Assembly (NCBI RefSeq): GCF_030818795.1
Contig: NZ_JAUTAY010000001.1
Location: forward strand, 310,001-374,000
Source of the DNA: Microbacterium sp. SORGH_AS_0862
GTDB taxonomy: Bacteria; Actinomycetota; Actinomycetes; Actinomycetales; Microbacteriaceae
Length of the DNA stretch: 64,000 nucleotides
Direction: 5' to 3'
The notes under the pieces are model-generated. The model did not search any database. It saw only the letters and a program-made list of their open reading frames with translations, and was not told where the DNA came from. Position 1 is the first letter of the stretch. The number at the start of each line of letters is the position of its first letter. The position numbers were made by a program, and so were the translations under genes. This document shows positions 51,464-61,703 of this stretch, one piece after another.

Positions 51464-52264
51464 TCAGCTGCGCTGCGCGAAGGCCGACTCGTACAGGCAG
51501 ACGCTCGCTGCCGTCGCGAGGTTGAGGGACTCTGCACTGCCGTAGATCGGAAGGCGCAGCGCCGCATCCGCAAGCTCGAGCGCCGTGTCCTCGAGGCCTC
51601 GCGCCTCGTTGCCGAACAGCCACGCCGTCGGCTGTCCGAGCAGACCCGCCGCCCGCGCCTCGAGCAGGTCGTCGCCCTTGACGTCGGCGGCGACGACTCG
51701 CAGCCCCGCTCCACGGATGGCGGTCACGGCACCGGCGAGCTCACCGGCACGGGACAGTGCGATGTGGAAGAGCGATCCGGTGGTCGCGCGGACCACCTTG
51801 GGGTTGTAGGGATCGACCGTGCGGCCGGTCAGGATCACCGCGTCGGCGCCCGCCGCGTCGGCCGCTCGGATGATGGTGCCGAGGTTCCCGGGATCGCGCA
51901 CCTCCTCGCAGATCGCCAGCAGGCGCGGGCCCGCGGCCAGCACATCGCGCAGCGAGGTGGGGAACTGCCGGGCGACGGCGACGATCCCCTGCGGCGTCAC
52001 GGTGTCGGCCATCGCTTCCAACACCGGTTCGGCGGTGTACTCGATCTCGAGCCCGACCTCGGCCGCGGCATCGCGCAGATCCTGGTGGCGCTCGAGAGCG
52101 GTCGGGGTCGCGAACAGCTCGACGATGCTCTCGGGCCGGAAGGCGAGGGCTTCACGGACGGCCTGCGGGCCCTCCAGGAGGAACAGGCCCGTCTCGTCGC
52201 GGGCAGCCCGCTTGGCGAGCTTGGCGACGGCGCGAACGCGTGGGGATCGGGGATTCTCCAGCAC
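51464..52264 (-). CDS. TrmH/SpoU-family RNA 2'-O-methyltransferase
   Basis: 266 residues. An N-terminal SpoU substrate-binding domain (about 1-95) and a SPOUT catalytic domain with the three motifs EEVRDPGNLGTIIRAADAAGADAV, WLFGNEARGL and LPIYGSAESLNLATAASVCLYE. The probable target is 23S rRNA (TsnR/RlmB-like). It lies downstream of rplT on the same strand behind a hairpin. Confidence 0.9.
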   Translation of the reverse strand: MLENPRSPRVRAVAKLAKRAARDETGLFLLEGPQAVREALAFRPESIVELFATPTALERHQDLRDAAAEVGLEIEYTAEPVLEAMADTVTPQGIVAVARQFPTSLRDVLAAGPRLLAICEEVRDPGNLGTIIRAADAAGADAVILTGRTVDPYNPKVVRATTGSLFHIALSRAGELAGAVTAIRGAGLRVVAADVKGDDLLEARAAGLLGQPTAWLFGNEARGLEDTALELADAALRLPIYGSAESLNLATAASVCLYESAFAQRS

Positions 52265-52293
52265 GTTCCCAGTCTAGGGTGACGCGGGCACGC

Positions 52294-52329
52294 CGAAGGG
52301 GCGCCCTCCGTCAGGAGGACGCCCCTTCG
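52294..52329 (-). terminator. Terminator-like hairpin after rplT
   Basis: CGAAGGGGCG pairs with CGCCCCTTCG; inside, CCTCC pairs with GGAGG around GTCA, with one mismatch. It lies 12 bp past the rplT stop. No T-tract, as is common in this genome. Confidence 0.7.
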
Positions 52330-52340
52330 TGGTGTTCTGA

Positions 52341-52727
52341 TTACGCCGAGGCCTTGGCGGCGTTGACGTCGGTCGGCAGAGCCGCCTTCGCCGTCGCCAC
52401 GAGCGACGCGAACGTGGCGGGCTCGTTCACGGCGAGCTCGGCCAGGATGCGGCGGTCGACCTGCACACCCGCGAGGCCGAGGCCCTGGATGAAGCGGTTG
52501 TACGTGATGCCGTTCTGGCGAGCGGCGGCGTTGATGCGCTGGATCCAGAGGCGGCGGAAGTCGCCCTTGCGCTTGCGACGGTCACGGTACGCGTAGACCA
52601 GCGAGTGGGTGACCTGCTCCTTGGCCTTGCGGTACAGGCGCGAACGCTGACCGCGGTAACCGGAGGCGCGCTCGAGGATGACGCGACGCTTCTTGTGGGC
52701 GTTTACTGCCCGCTTGACTCTAGCCAT
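52341..52727 (-). CDS. rplT: 50S ribosomal protein L20
   Basis: 128 residues, binds 23S rRNA early in 50S assembly. [15 protein letters not shown] and the following [16 protein letters not shown] are the L20 signature; [17 protein letters not shown] follows. It is 29 bp after rpmI. In many bacteria L20 autoregulates the operon. Confidence 0.97.
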   Translation of the reverse strand: MARVKRAVNAHKKRRVILERASGYRGQRSRLYRKAKEQVTHSLVYAYRDRRKRKGDFRRLWIQRINAAARQNGITYNRFIQGLGLAGVQVDRRILAELAVNEPATFASLVATAKAALPTDVNAAKASA

Positions 52728-52756
52728 TTCTTTCCCTTACTTACGTGCGTCTGCGA

Positions 52757-52951
52757 TCAGAGACCGAGGAGCTTCTTGGCCTGCTTGGCGTCACCGGGAG
52801 CCAGGACCTGCTCCTGGTTCAGGCGACGGGTGCGACGGCTCGACTTGCCCTCGAGGTTGTGGCGCATGTTCGCCTGCTGCTTCATGAGCTTTCCGCTTCC
52901 GGTGAGCTTGAAGCGCTTCTTGGCACCCGAGTGGGTCTTCTGCTTCGGCAT
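52757..52951 (-). CDS. rpmI: 50S ribosomal protein L35
   Basis: 64 residues, start [18 protein letters not shown], typical of L35, with the conserved basic tail. Preceded by GAAGAGAAG as ribosome binding site. Lies between infC and rplT. Confidence 0.97.
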   Translation of the reverse strand: MPKQKTHSGAKKRFKLTGSGKLMKQQANMRHNLEGKSSRRTRRLNQEQVLAPGDAKQAKKLLGL

Positions 52952-53003
52952 CTTCTCTTCCTTCGTTGTGACTCCCGCGTGGCGCGGGACCAGGTGTGTG
53001 GCC

Positions 53004-53624
<621 letters not shown>

Positions 53625-53852
53625 GCGGAACTCCTCTGACGTAGCGGATGGGGCCACCGGGATGTCGACGACATTCCCGGGCGGAAGAAGACCACGCCAC
53701 CCGGCACGACGCGAAGCGCCGGCTTTCTCGCACCCTGACGACCCCCTCGCGAGGAGGTGGAGTGCAATGACCCGGTAGCCTGGAGCGGCAAGCGCGGGTG
53801 GGATGTGATCCTCTTTCGATCGGAGCAGACGCTCCGGTGCTCGCCCACTTTA
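53625..53852 (-). promoter_or_regulatory. infC leader and promoter region
   Basis: About 200 nt of leader. TAAAGT (53852-53847) is a candidate -10 box, but no good -35 was found. A near-perfect hairpin (CCGGGAATGTC..GACATCCCGG, 53657-53680) stands just before the coding region, and GGAGC-GTCT-GCTCC lies near 53820. The SD for the AUC start is CAGAGGAG (53638-53631). No leader peptide was identified. Confidence 0.5.
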
Positions 53853-53866
53853 GCAGAAAGAGCAAC

Positions 53867-54277
53867 GTGGACTCGACTCCGTACGACCAGGCCGCCGACA
53901 TCGACGCGCAGGCGCGCGCCAACCAGGAGCGCTGGGAGCGTCAGGAGGAGGCGGCCAATGCCGCTTCCCGCGACATCGCAGACGTCCCCGCGGTGGAGGT
54001 CATCACCACGACCGCCGTGCACCTGCTCAGCGCCGCCGCCGTGAAGGTCGGCCTCGCGGACGACCCCGAGACCCAGACCGACCTCGACGAGGCGCGCAAG
54101 CTCATCAACGCCCTGGCGGGCCTCATCACCGCGGGGGCCCCCGAGATCAGCGACATGCACGCGCGGTCGCTGCGCGACGGCCTGCGCTCGGTGCAGCTCG
54201 CGTTCCGCGAGGCATCCGTCATCCCCGACCCGATCGGCAAGGGGCCCGGCGAGAAGTGGACCGGCCCCGTCACCTGA
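53867..54277 (+). CDS. DUF1844 family protein
   Basis: 136 residues from GTG. The DUF1844 core is visible in VITTTAVHLLSAAAVKVGL and DLDEARKLINALAGLI (helical), with an acidic N-terminus (YDQAADIDAQARANQERWERQEE). No known function. Divergent from infC, convergent with the sseB-like gene (15-bp gap with a weak CTGAG..CTCAG dyad). Confidence 0.85.
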   Translation: MDSTPYDQAADIDAQARANQERWERQEEAANAASRDIADVPAVEVITTTAVHLLSAAAVKVGLADDPETQTDLDEARKLINALAGLITAGAPEISDMHARSLRDGLRSVQLAFREASVIPDPIGKGPGEKWTGPVT

Positions 54278-54292
54278 GCGGATGCGGCCGCC

Positions 54293-55069
54293 TCAGCGCG
54301 ACCGGCGGAGCTTGACCGTCAGCGAGTCGACGAGGACCGCGATGCGGTCATCGACCGACCAGCGGCGGGCGAGACGTGCGAGGACCGCATCGAGCTGCTC
54401 CTTGTCGAGTCCGTCGATGAGGTGCAGCTCGACGATGAGTTCCGGACCCCGCAGGCGGGCGTCGGGGTCGCCGGCGGCGACCGAGAGGTCGAGCACGGCG
54501 AGTTCCCCGCCGATGCTCTCCTGCAGCCCCGCGAACACCTCGGGCGACACGGGGCTCGGCTCCCAGGCGTGCCCTTGACCGATGGCCCAGACAGCAGGCC
54601 GGCGCAGCACGAACTCCGTGGGCGAGCCCGGGTCGATCACGATCAGATCGGTGTCGTCGCCCGCGGCAGCGAGCGCCGTGCGGATGCCGTCGGCAGGCAC
54701 CGGCCGCGCGCTGGGATCCCACCGGGCCATGGTCTCGACGGAGCTGAAGACCGGCAGGACGCGGCGCCCGTCGGGTCCGGCGACGGTGACGATCGACAAC
54801 TCCTGCGTCTTGTCCACGCGCAGTCCGCTGGGGGCCGTGCCCTCGTCCCCCTTCTCGGCGATGAGGGGGATCAGCAGGCGCGCACGGCGATAGGCGTCGA
54901 CGACGGCGACAGCGTCGCCCTCACCCGCGCGGAAGGCCGTCAGCGCGGCCAGCAGTGCCGCATCCGCCGCGCCGTCGTCACCCGCGTGGGTGTTCGGCTG
55001 GAAGCGACGCCCTTCCCAGGGGACCCCCGCGGAGTCGTGTCCGCAGCTCGCGTCAGCGTCCTGCGACAT
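54293..55069 (-). CDS. SseB-like protein
   Basis: 258 residues. SseB N-terminal domain (about 40-150: [40 protein letters not shown]) and a C-terminal domain ending [27 protein letters not shown] start overlapping the hisA end by 17 bp. In actinobacteria the gene usually follows hisA. The biochemical role is unknown. Confidence 0.85.
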   Translation of the reverse strand: MSQDADASCGHDSAGVPWEGRRFQPNTHAGDDGAADAALLAALTAFRAGEGDAVAVVDAYRRARLLIPLIAEKGDEGTAPSGLRVDKTQELSIVTVAGPDGRRVLPVFSSVETMARWDPSARPVPADGIRTALAAAGDDTDLIVIDPGSPTEFVLRRPAVWAIGQGHAWEPSPVSPEVFAGLQESIGGELAVLDLSVAAGDPDARLRGPELIVELHLIDGLDKEQLDAVLARLARRWSVDDRIAVLVDSLTVKLRRSR

Positions 55070-55799
55070 CCAGTGCCTCGGCCAACGTGAACGCGCCGGC
55101 GTAAAGGGCCTTGCCCACGATGGCACCTTCGACGCCCAACGGCACCAGCTCGCGAAGCGCGGCGATGTCGTCGAGGCTCGAGATCCCGCCCGAGGCGACG
55201 ACCGGCTTCGGAGTGCGCGCCGTGACCTCGCGCAGCAGTTCCACGTTGGGCCCCCGCAGCGTGCCGTCCTTGGTGACGTCGGTCACGACGTAGCGGCTGC
55301 AGCCCGCGTCCTCGAGGCGGTCGAGCACCGCCCAGAGGTCGCCGCCCTCGCGCGTCCAGCCGCGTGCCGCGAGCGTCGTGCCACGCACGTCCAGCCCGAC
55401 GGCGACCGCCTCGCCGTAACGGCTGATGACATCCGCCGCCCACTCGGGGTTCTCCAGCGCCGCCGTGCCGAGGTTGATGCGCGTCGCTCCCGACTCGAGC
55501 GCGGCGTCGAGGCTCTCGTCGTCGCGGATCCCGCCCGACAACTCGACCTGGACGCCCTTCACCTGCTTGATGACCCGGCGCATCACGGCGGCGTTGCTGC
55601 CGCGGCCGAACGCGGCGTCGAGGTCCACGAGGTGGATCCACTGCGCGCCCTGCCGCGCCCACTCGACGGCAGCGTCGACCGGGTCGCCGTAGCTGGTCTC
55701 GCTACCGGCCTCCCCCTGGGTGAGGCGGACGGCCTTCCCGTCGGCGACATCGACCGCCGGCAGAAGGATGAGTTCAGGGGTGGACGCGAAATCGTTCAT
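55053..55799 (-). CDS. priA: Phosphoribosyl isomerase HisA/PriA
   Basis: 248 residues, (beta-alpha)8 barrel. Isomerises ProFAR in histidine synthesis and, as the actinobacterial PriA type, probably PRA in tryptophan synthesis. Catalytic Asp in [13 protein letters not shown] (about 15) and in [13 protein letters not shown]; phosphate loops ELSGGIRDD and [10 protein letters not shown]. The [11 protein letters not shown] loop is typical of PriA. No trpF is present in the window to test bifunctionality. Confidence 0.92.
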   Translation of the reverse strand: MNDFASTPELILLPAVDVADGKAVRLTQGEAGSETSYGDPVDAAVEWARQGAQWIHLVDLDAAFGRGSNAAVMRRVIKQVKGVQVELSGGIRDDESLDAALESGATRINLGTAALENPEWAADVISRYGEAVAVGLDVRGTTLAARGWTREGGDLWAVLDRLEDAGCSRYVVTDVTKDGTLRGPNVELLREVTARTPKPVVASGGISSLDDIAALRELVPLGVEGAIVGKALYAGAFTLAEALDVAGR

Positions 55800-55857
55800 G
55801 GCTCCTCGTGCGCTCGCGCACCCGGCGGATCTCCGGCGTGCGGCACGAGGTAAGAGA

Positions 55858-56502
55858 CTACTGGGGTCGCAGCGTGCTGATCCAATTGGCGAGGAGACGG
55901 ATGCCCGCAGCCCCCGACTTCTCGGGGTGGAACTGCGTGGCGCTGAGCGGTCCGTTCTCCACCGCAGCCAGGAACGGGGAGCCGTGCGTGGCCCATGTGA
56001 GCACCGGCTCGGCGAACGGTGCCTGGGGCGGCATCGTCCACTGCTGCGCAGCGAAGGAGTGCACGAAGTAGAAACGCTCCTCCTCGAGCCCCGCGAACAG
56101 GCGCGAGCCCGCATCCGGCGAGACCGTGTTCCAGCCCATGTGCGGCAGAACGGGCGCGTCGAGCTCGGTCACCGTGCCCGGCCACTCCCCCAGCCCGTCG
56201 GTCGCTTCACCGCGCTCGACGCCGTGCTCGAAGAGCACCTGCATACCGACGCAGATGCCGAGCACCGCTCGTCCGCCCGCCAACCGCCGCCCGATGAGTT
56301 CGTCGCCCTTGCTCGCGCGCAGCGACTCCGCCACCGCACGGAACGCTCCGACGCCCGGCACGAGCAGTCCGTCGGCATCCTGGATGAGTCCGCGGTCGGC
56401 GGTGAGCCGTGCGTCGGCGCCGGCTGCGGCCAGAGCCTTCACTGCGGAGTGGACGTTTCCCGACCCGTAGTCGAGGACGGCGACCAGCGGCGCGTCGCTC
56501 AC
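55858..56502 (-). CDS. hisH: Imidazole glycerol phosphate synthase, glutamine amidotransferase subunit
   Basis: 214 residues. Class I amidotransferase triad: nucleophile Cys in [13 protein letters not shown], and His/Glu in [13 protein letters not shown]-terminus [13 protein letters not shown] is typical. It needs HisF, which is not in the window. GTG start in a GTGA overlap with hisB. Confidence 0.95.
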   Translation of the reverse strand: MSDAPLVAVLDYGSGNVHSAVKALAAAGADARLTADRGLIQDADGLLVPGVGAFRAVAESLRASKGDELIGRRLAGGRAVLGICVGMQVLFEHGVERGEATDGLGEWPGTVTELDAPVLPHMGWNTVSPDAGSRLFAGLEEERFYFVHSFAAQQWTMPPQAPFAEPVLTWATHGSPFLAAVENGPLSATQFHPEKSGAAGIRLLANWISTLRPQ

Positions 56503-57116
56503 AGGGCGCCCTTCGTGCTCGGGATGCCGTCGACGAGGGGGTCGAGAGCCTTGGCCTGACGGAACGCACGTGCGAACGCCTTGAACTCCGCCTCGGCGAT
56601 GTGGTGCGGGTCACGGCCGCCCAGTACGCGCACGTGCACCGTCAGAGCGGCGTTGTAGGCGATCGCCTCGAAGGCGTGGCGCACGAGCGACCCGGTGAAG
56701 TGACCGCCGATCAGGTGGAAGGCATACCCGTCGGGCTCGCCGTCGTGCACGAGGTAGGGACGGCCGCTGATGTCCACCACCGCCTGCGCGAGCGCCTCGT
56801 CGAGCGGCACGAGGGCGTCGCCGTAGCGTGCGATGCCGCTCTTGTCTCCCAGAGCGGCACGGATCGCCTGACCGAGCACGATCGATACGTCTTCCACGGT
56901 GTGGTGGGCGTCGATGTGGGTGTCACCCGTGGCCCGCACCGTCAGATCGGTGAGCGAGTGCTTCGCGAACGCCGTCAGCAGGTGGTCGAAGAAGGGGACG
57001 CTCGTCGAGATCGAGCTCTTCCCGGTGCCGTCGAGGTCGAGCGAGAGCTCGATCTGCGACTCGCTCGTGGCCCGGCTGAGCTCTGCGGTGCGGTGCGATA
57101 CGGGCTGCGCGGTCAT
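56499..57116 (-). CDS. hisB: Imidazoleglycerol-phosphate dehydratase
   Basis: 205 residues, monofunctional form. Metal-binding His clusters [26 protein letters not shown] and [15 protein letters not shown] are intact. ATGA overlap with hisC. Confidence 0.96.
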   Translation of the reverse strand: MTAQPVSHRTAELSRATSESQIELSLDLDGTGKSSISTSVPFFDHLLTAFAKHSLTDLTVRATGDTHIDAHHTVEDVSIVLGQAIRAALGDKSGIARYGDALVPLDEALAQAVVDISGRPYLVHDGEPDGYAFHLIGGHFTGSLVRHAFEAIAYNAALTVHVRVLGGRDPHHIAEAEFKAFARAFRQAKALDPLVDGIPSTKGAL

Positions 57117-58207
57117 GCCTGCGAGTCTATCGACGCCATGGCCGCCAGGAACGCCGTCGTCTCGGCCTCCGTCCCCGCGGTGACGCGCAGGTGGCCGGGG
57201 ATGCCGACGTCGCGGATGAGGACGCCGCGCTCGTACAGCGCCTGCCACACGGCCGCGGGGTCGGCGACACCGCCGAACAGGACGAAATTGGTCCATGACT
57301 CGTGCGGGCGGTACCCCATCGCGGCCAGCTCGCGGCTGATGCGATCGCGCTGGGCGACGATCTCATCGACCATGCCGAGCATCGTGTCGGCGTGACGCAG
57401 CGCGGCCTCCGCGGCCGCCTGGGTCAGCGCGCTGAGGTGGTACGGCAGCCGCACCAGGCGAAGAGCGTCGACGACGGCGGGGTCGGCAGCCAGATAGCCG
57501 ACCCGCGCGCCCGCGAAGGCGAACGCCTTGCTCATCGTCCGGGAGACGACGAGCCGCTCGCGTCCGGGCAGGAGCGAGACCGCCGACGCGGTGTCACGCG
57601 GAGCGAACTCCTGATAAGCCTCGTCGACGATCACGATGCCGCGGCTGGCCGCGTACACCGCCTCGATGACGTCGAGCGTCATGGGCGTGCCGGTCGGATT
57701 GTTCGGCGCGCAGAGGAAGATCACATCCGGGTCCGCCCGACGCACCTGCTCTGCGGCGGACGCGGCGCTCAGGCTGTAGTCCGCGGCCCGGGTGCCTGCG
57801 ACCCAGTCCGCCCCCGTCGCGCGGGTGAGCAGCGGGTACATCGAGTACGTCGGCGCGAAGCCGAAGGCGGTGCGCCCAGGACCTGCGAAAGCCTGCAGGA
57901 CGTGCTGCAGGACCTCGTTGGACCCGTTCGCCGCCCAGATCTGCTCCGCCACGAGACCGCCGCCGAGATAGCCTGCGAAAGCCTCCCGCAAGCGGGTGAA
58001 CTCGCGATCGGGGTAGCGATTGACCTGTTCGAGAGCGGCGCCGATCGACGCGAGGATGTCGGACGCGACATCTGCCGGGACCGGATGCGTGTTCTCGTTG
58101 ACGTTCAACGCCACCGGGAGCGGCGCTTGGGGTGCACCGTAGGGCTTGAGTCCGCGCAGGTCGTCGCGGATCGGCAAATCGTCGAGGCTGATCGTCACGC
58201 GGTCCAT
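57113..58207 (-). CDS. hisC: Histidinol-phosphate aminotransferase
   Basis: 364 residues; fold type I PLP enzyme. PLP Lys in [17 protein letters not shown], Asn in [11 protein letters not shown], Asp in [10 protein letters not shown]. First gene of the local hisCBHA run. The order hisC-B-H-A is the usual actinobacterial one. Confidence 0.96.
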   Translation of the reverse strand: MDRVTISLDDLPIRDDLRGLKPYGAPQAPLPVALNVNENTHPVPADVASDILASIGAALEQVNRYPDREFTRLREAFAGYLGGGLVAEQIWAANGSNEVLQHVLQAFAGPGRTAFGFAPTYSMYPLLTRATGADWVAGTRAADYSLSAASAAEQVRRADPDVIFLCAPNNPTGTPMTLDVIEAVYAASRGIVIVDEAYQEFAPRDTASAVSLLPGRERLVVSRTMSKAFAFAGARVGYLAADPAVVDALRLVRLPYHLSALTQAAAEAALRHADTMLGMVDEIVAQRDRISRELAAMGYRPHESWTNFVLFGGVADPAAVWQALYERGVLIRDVGIPGHLRVTAGTEAETTAFLAAMASIDSQA

Positions 58208-58226
58208 CGTAGAACCGAGCGGGACC

Positions 58227-58580
58227 TCACTCGCCCGAGGTGTACTCCGCCGGGATGGCCAGACGCTGGCCCGCGCTCACCTGCGCGCCCGGCAGGGTGT
58301 TGAGCCGCATGATCGCGTCGACGACATCGCGCGGGTCGTCTTGCGGGGCGACCTCTTCCGCGATCGACCACAGCGACTCCCCCGCCATCACGGTGACCAT
58401 CTCGAACGAACCGGCGGCCGCTCCGGGCTCGTGGGAGGCCAGAGCGGATCCGCCGCTGATCACTCCGACGGCCAGCGCCGCGATGACGGGCAGAGCGACG
58501 AGCCAGGCGAGCACCCGACGACCGCGCGCCGTCAGGCGCAGGCGGGTGGCGACGGGGGCGGCGAACTCGATCGTGCTCAT
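58227..58580 (-). CDS. LysM-domain membrane protein divergent from lexA (YneA/DivS-like candidate)
   Basis: 117 residues. A cytoplasmic N-terminus (1-20, basic) leads to one TM helix (about 23-48: [21 protein letters not shown]) and an extracellular LysM domain (about 60-112: [16 protein letters not shown] and [19 protein letters not shown]). The size and layout match B. subtilis YneA, a LexA-controlled division inhibitor encoded divergently from lexA. That role is inferred from position only. The mRNA has a long leader with a strong hairpin. Confidence 0.8.
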   Translation of the reverse strand: MSTIEFAAPVATRLRLTARGRRVLAWLVALPVIAALAVGVISGGSALASHEPGAAAGSFEMVTVMAGESLWSIAEEVAPQDDPRDVVDAIMRLNTLPGAQVSAGQRLAIPAEYTSGE

Positions 58581-58606
58581 GACGACTCCTTCAGGACGGG
58601 AAGAGA

Positions 58607-58645
58607 TTCGTACCCGGCCCTCCGGCCGGGACAGCCGGGTACGAA
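58607..58645 (-). other. Strong hairpin in the LysM-gene leader
   Basis: A perfect 12-bp inverted repeat (TTCGTACCCGGC, 58607-58618 and 58634-58645) with a 15-nt GC-rich loop lies between the LysM promoter and its start codon. It may slow translation or stop transcription early. Confidence 0.7.
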
Positions 58646-58654
58646 CTTCTCTTC

Positions 58655-58685
58655 CGAAGCTATCTTCGATTTACGGTACTGTCAA
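58655..58685 (-). promoter_or_regulatory. LysM-gene promoter with LexA-type palindrome
   Basis: On the minus strand TTGACA (58685-58680), 17 bp and TAGCTT (58662-58657) form a near-consensus promoter. CGAAG-CTAT-CTTCG (58655-58668) is a perfect palindrome of the CGAAC-N4-GTTCG type seen in actinobacterial SOS boxes, with the inner C/G pair swapped; it covers the -10 box. Confidence 0.55.
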
Positions 58686-58829
58686 GCGATCGCGAAGCCG
58701 GTCGAGTTTCGAAGACGACACGCCCTTCAGAAGGGCGGGATCCCCGCCGATCCCCGCTACGGTTTCGCTGAAGAGACCGAATCACCGACCTCCGACATTC
58801 GAACGGAACAGACCCGACGGGAGTGCCGC

Positions 58830-59501
58830 ATGGCCACCAACCAGAAGCCGCAGACCCGCCGGCGCAAGAGCCTCAGCGACAAGCAGCTCGCGATCCTCGA
58901 GGTCATCCAGCACTCGATCGCACGCCACGGCTACCCGCCGAGCATGCGCGAGATCGGGGATGCGGTCGGGCTGAAGTCGCTCTCGAGCGTCACGCACCAG
59001 CTCAACCAGCTGGAGCTCTCCGGCTATCTCCGGCGCGACCCCGGCAAGACGCGTGCGATGGAGGTCCTGATCGATCTGCCGGGCACCGCCGCCGAGAACC
59101 CGGCCGACGCCGCACCCGCCGTGGGCGACGCCGCGCTGGTTCCGCTCGTGGGGCGTATCGCGGCGGGTGTGCCGATCACGGCCGACCAGCACGTCGAAGA
59201 GATCTTCCCACTGCCCCGCCAGCTCGTGGGCAAGGGCGATCTGTTCATGCTGAAGGTGTCGGGAGACTCGATGATCGACGCCGCGATCTGCGACGGCGAC
59301 TGGGTTGTGGTCCGTTCGCAGCCGACGGCGGAGAACGGCGACATCGTCGCCGCGATGCTCGACGGGGAGGCGACCGTGAAGACGTTCCGGCGCCGCGACG
59401 GACACGTATGGCTGCTGCCGCGCAACACGGCCTTCGAGCCGATCCTCGGCGACGATGCCGTCGTCCTCGGCAAGGTCGTCGCTCTGATGCGCGCGGTCTG
59501 A
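58830..59501 (+). CDS. lexA: SOS repressor LexA
   Basis: 223 residues. N-terminal winged helix (about 14-80: [43 protein letters not shown]) and C-terminal S24 peptidase domain. Autocleavage site Ala112-Gly113 (RIAAGVPI), Ser147 (VSGDSMID) and Lys184 (EATVKTF) are all present, so RecA-stimulated cleavage should be normal. No canonical SOS box was found directly in front of lexA itself; the candidate box lies nearer the LysM promoter. Confidence 0.96.
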   Translation: MATNQKPQTRRRKSLSDKQLAILEVIQHSIARHGYPPSMREIGDAVGLKSLSSVTHQLNQLELSGYLRRDPGKTRAMEVLIDLPGTAAENPADAAPAVGDAALVPLVGRIAAGVPITADQHVEEIFPLPRQLVGKGDLFMLKVSGDSMIDAAICDGDWVVVRSQPTAENGDIVAAMLDGEATVKTFRRRDGHVWLLPRNTAFEPILGDDAVVLGKVVALMRAV

Positions 59502-59548
59502 GTCGCCGACTCTCGCCCGTTCGGCTGGGCGGGCCCCGGGCTGCCGCG

Positions 59549-59560
59549 TAGCGTGGGGGG
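59549..59560 (+). promoter_or_regulatory. Leaderless promoter of the S9 peptidase gene
   Basis: TAGCGT is 6 nt from the ATG at 59561, and no Shine-Dalgarno is present (only a G run). Confidence 0.45.
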
Positions 59561-61696
59561 ATGACCGCCCCCATCCCCTACGGTTCCTGGCCCTCGCCCG
59601 TCTCCGCCGCCGATGTCGCGAGCGCCTCCACGCGCTTCGACGGTGCGCGGTTCATCGGCGAGGAGATCTGGTGGGCGCAGTCGGTGCCGGAGGAGGGCGG
59701 CCGCATGGCGGTGCGCCGCCGGCGCGACGGCCGGACTGCGGACGTCCTTCCCGCTCCCTGGAGCGCCCGGTCCCGGGTGCACGAGTACGGCGGCGGCGCG
59801 TGGTGCGCGGCTGAGGACGGGCGACTGTTCTTCGTGGAAGGAAGCGATCAGCGCGTCTACCTCCTCGGCACGGACGGCGCCCCGACCCCGCTCACGGCAG
59901 AGGAGGTCGGCACGGCGTTCGGCGGCCTTGTGTGGGCGTCCGGCCGACTGCTCGCGGTGCGCGAGCGCGCCGCCGCATCCGGCGGCGAGCGCGCGATCGT
60001 CGAGATCTCGCTGGACGGCGCCGGTGCTCGGGTCGTCGCGCGCGGTGACGACTTCGTCGCCCAGCCGGCGCTGTCTCCCGACGGCCGCCGTCTCGCATGG
60101 ATCGGATGGAATCACCCCGATCTGCCGTGGGACCGCACCCGTCTGCACGTCGCACGTCTGCGCGACGGCGTGGTCTTCGATGAGATCAGCGTCACGGACG
60201 GCGCCGCCTCGGCGCTCCAGCCGTTGTGGACCGGCTCCGACGAGCTGCTCTACCTCGATGACACGTCCGGCCGCTGGCAGGTGCAGCGCGTGCGACCCGA
60301 TACCGGGGAGCGCAGCGTCCTGACCCACGACGACGCCGACACGGGCGGCGCGCTGTGGACGCTCGGGATGCGGTGGTTCGCGCCGCTCGAGGACGGACGG
60401 ATCGTCGCTGTGCGCACGAACGGCGAGGACTCGGTGGTGGTGATCGATCCTGCCGACGGCACGATCCGCTCCGTCGGCGTGGACGGTGCCTCCCAGACAT
60501 TCCTCGAGGATGCGCGCGGTACGCGCCTGCTCGTCACGACGGCTTCCGCATCCGCCCCGCTCGGACTCTGGCTCGTGGATGCGGACGGCGCAGCACCGCC
60601 GGAACGGCTGGCCGGCGACGACCTCTCCGCACTCGAAGCGTGGTTGCCCGCACCCCGCGCGATGACCGCCGACGGAGTCCACGGTCCCGTGCACGCCTAC
60701 TTCTACCCGCCGACGCATCCGGAGCTCCGCGGGCCCGACGACGAGCTCGCCCCCTGCCTCGTGTGGGTGCACGGCGGTCCGACCGCGCACGTGGGTCCCG
60801 CTGCGTCCCGCAAGATCGCGTACTTCACGAGCCGCGGCATCGGGGTCCTCGATGTCAACTACTCCGGCTCGACCGGCTACGGGCGCGCCTACCGTGAGCG
60901 GTTGCGCGGCCAGTGGGGCGTCGCCGACGTGGACGACGTGATCGCGGCGGCCCGACACCTCGCCGCGGCAGGTCTCGCCGATCCGGAACGGCTCGCGATC
61001 GAAGGCGGATCCGCGGGCGGCTGGACGGTGCTCTCGGCCCTCACGCGCGGCGACGTCTTCGCCGCAGGCGTCTCGCGGTACGGCGTCGGCGACGCGCGCG
61101 CCCTCGTCGCGGATACGCACGACTTCGAGTCGCGCTATCTCGACGGGCTCATCGGCCCCCTGCCGGAGACGGCTGACGTCTACATCGAACGCTCGCCGCT
61201 GACGCACCCCGACCGCTTCCGTGTGCCGTTGCTGATCCTCCAAGGCACGGAGGATCGCGTCGTCCCGCCCGCGCAGGCCGAGGCCATCCGGGACGCTCTG
61301 CGCCACCAGGGGGTCCCCCACGCGTACGTCCTGTACGACGGCGAGGGGCACGGGTTCCGTCGCCGCGAGACGACGATCGACGCGCTCACGTCTGAGCTCG
61401 CGTTCCTCGGCGAGGTGTTCGGCTTCGCCACGGACGCACCCGAGCTGCCGCTGTCGATCGGCGCGTTGCGCATCGCCGACGGCCCGGACGGGCGAACGGT
61501 GCGCATCGACCCCGAGAGCGACACCGTGCACGCGGAGCGCGACCTGCGCGTGGTCGTCTCGCGCGAGCCCCTGCGTCCGCTCTTCGCCCGCCCGCACACC
61601 TCTGGCTGGGCCGAGACCCTGCGAGGGGCGGGCTTCACGGCGACGGCGGACGATCCGGACCTGTTCGTCCTGCTCCCCGCCCTCGACGGGGAATGA
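59561..61696 (+). CDS. S9 family prolyl oligopeptidase-type peptidase
   Basis: 711 residues. An N-terminal beta-propeller-like region (about 1-370) with repeated blade motifs (FVAQPALSPDGRRLAWIGW, LQPLWTGSDELLYLDD) is followed by an alpha/beta-hydrolase domain (about 375-625): HGGPTA, nucleophile Ser in IEGGSAGGWTVLSAL, Asp in QGTEDRVVPP, His in DGEGHGFRR. About 80 C-terminal residues follow the domain (no known motif). No signal peptide, so it is cytosolic. It converges on hflX with a 7-bp gap. Confidence 0.92.
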   Translation: MTAPIPYGSWPSPVSAADVASASTRFDGARFIGEEIWWAQSVPEEGGRMAVRRRRDGRTADVLPAPWSARSRVHEYGGGAWCAAEDGRLFFVEGSDQRVYLLGTDGAPTPLTAEEVGTAFGGLVWASGRLLAVRERAAASGGERAIVEISLDGAGARVVARGDDFVAQPALSPDGRRLAWIGWNHPDLPWDRTRLHVARLRDGVVFDEISVTDGAASALQPLWTGSDELLYLDDTSGRWQVQRVRPDTGERSVLTHDDADTGGALWTLGMRWFAPLEDGRIVAVRTNGEDSVVVIDPADGTIRSVGVDGASQTFLEDARGTRLLVTTASASAPLGLWLVDADGAAPPERLAGDDLSALEAWLPAPRAMTADGVHGPVHAYFYPPTHPELRGPDDELAPCLVWVHGGPTAHVGPAASRKIAYFTSRGIGVLDVNYSGSTGYGRAYRERLRGQWGVADVDDVIAAARHLAAAGLADPERLAIEGGSAGGWTVLSALTRGDVFAAGVSRYGVGDARALVADTHDFESRYLDGLIGPLPETADVYIERSPLTHPDRFRVPLLILQGTEDRVVPPAQAEAIRDALRHQGVPHAYVLYDGEGHGFRRRETTIDALTSELAFLGEVFGFATDAPELPLSIGALRIADGPDGRTVRIDPESDTVHAERDLRVVVSREPLRPLFARPHTSGWAETLRGAGFTATADDPDLFVLLPALDGE

Positions 61697-61703
61697 CGCA
61701 CTC

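Noticed and set aside
59024..61597. 857-codon minus-strand frame opposite lexA and the S9 peptidase
   Set aside because: Antisense shadow; the plus-strand S9 peptidase and lexA are well supported.
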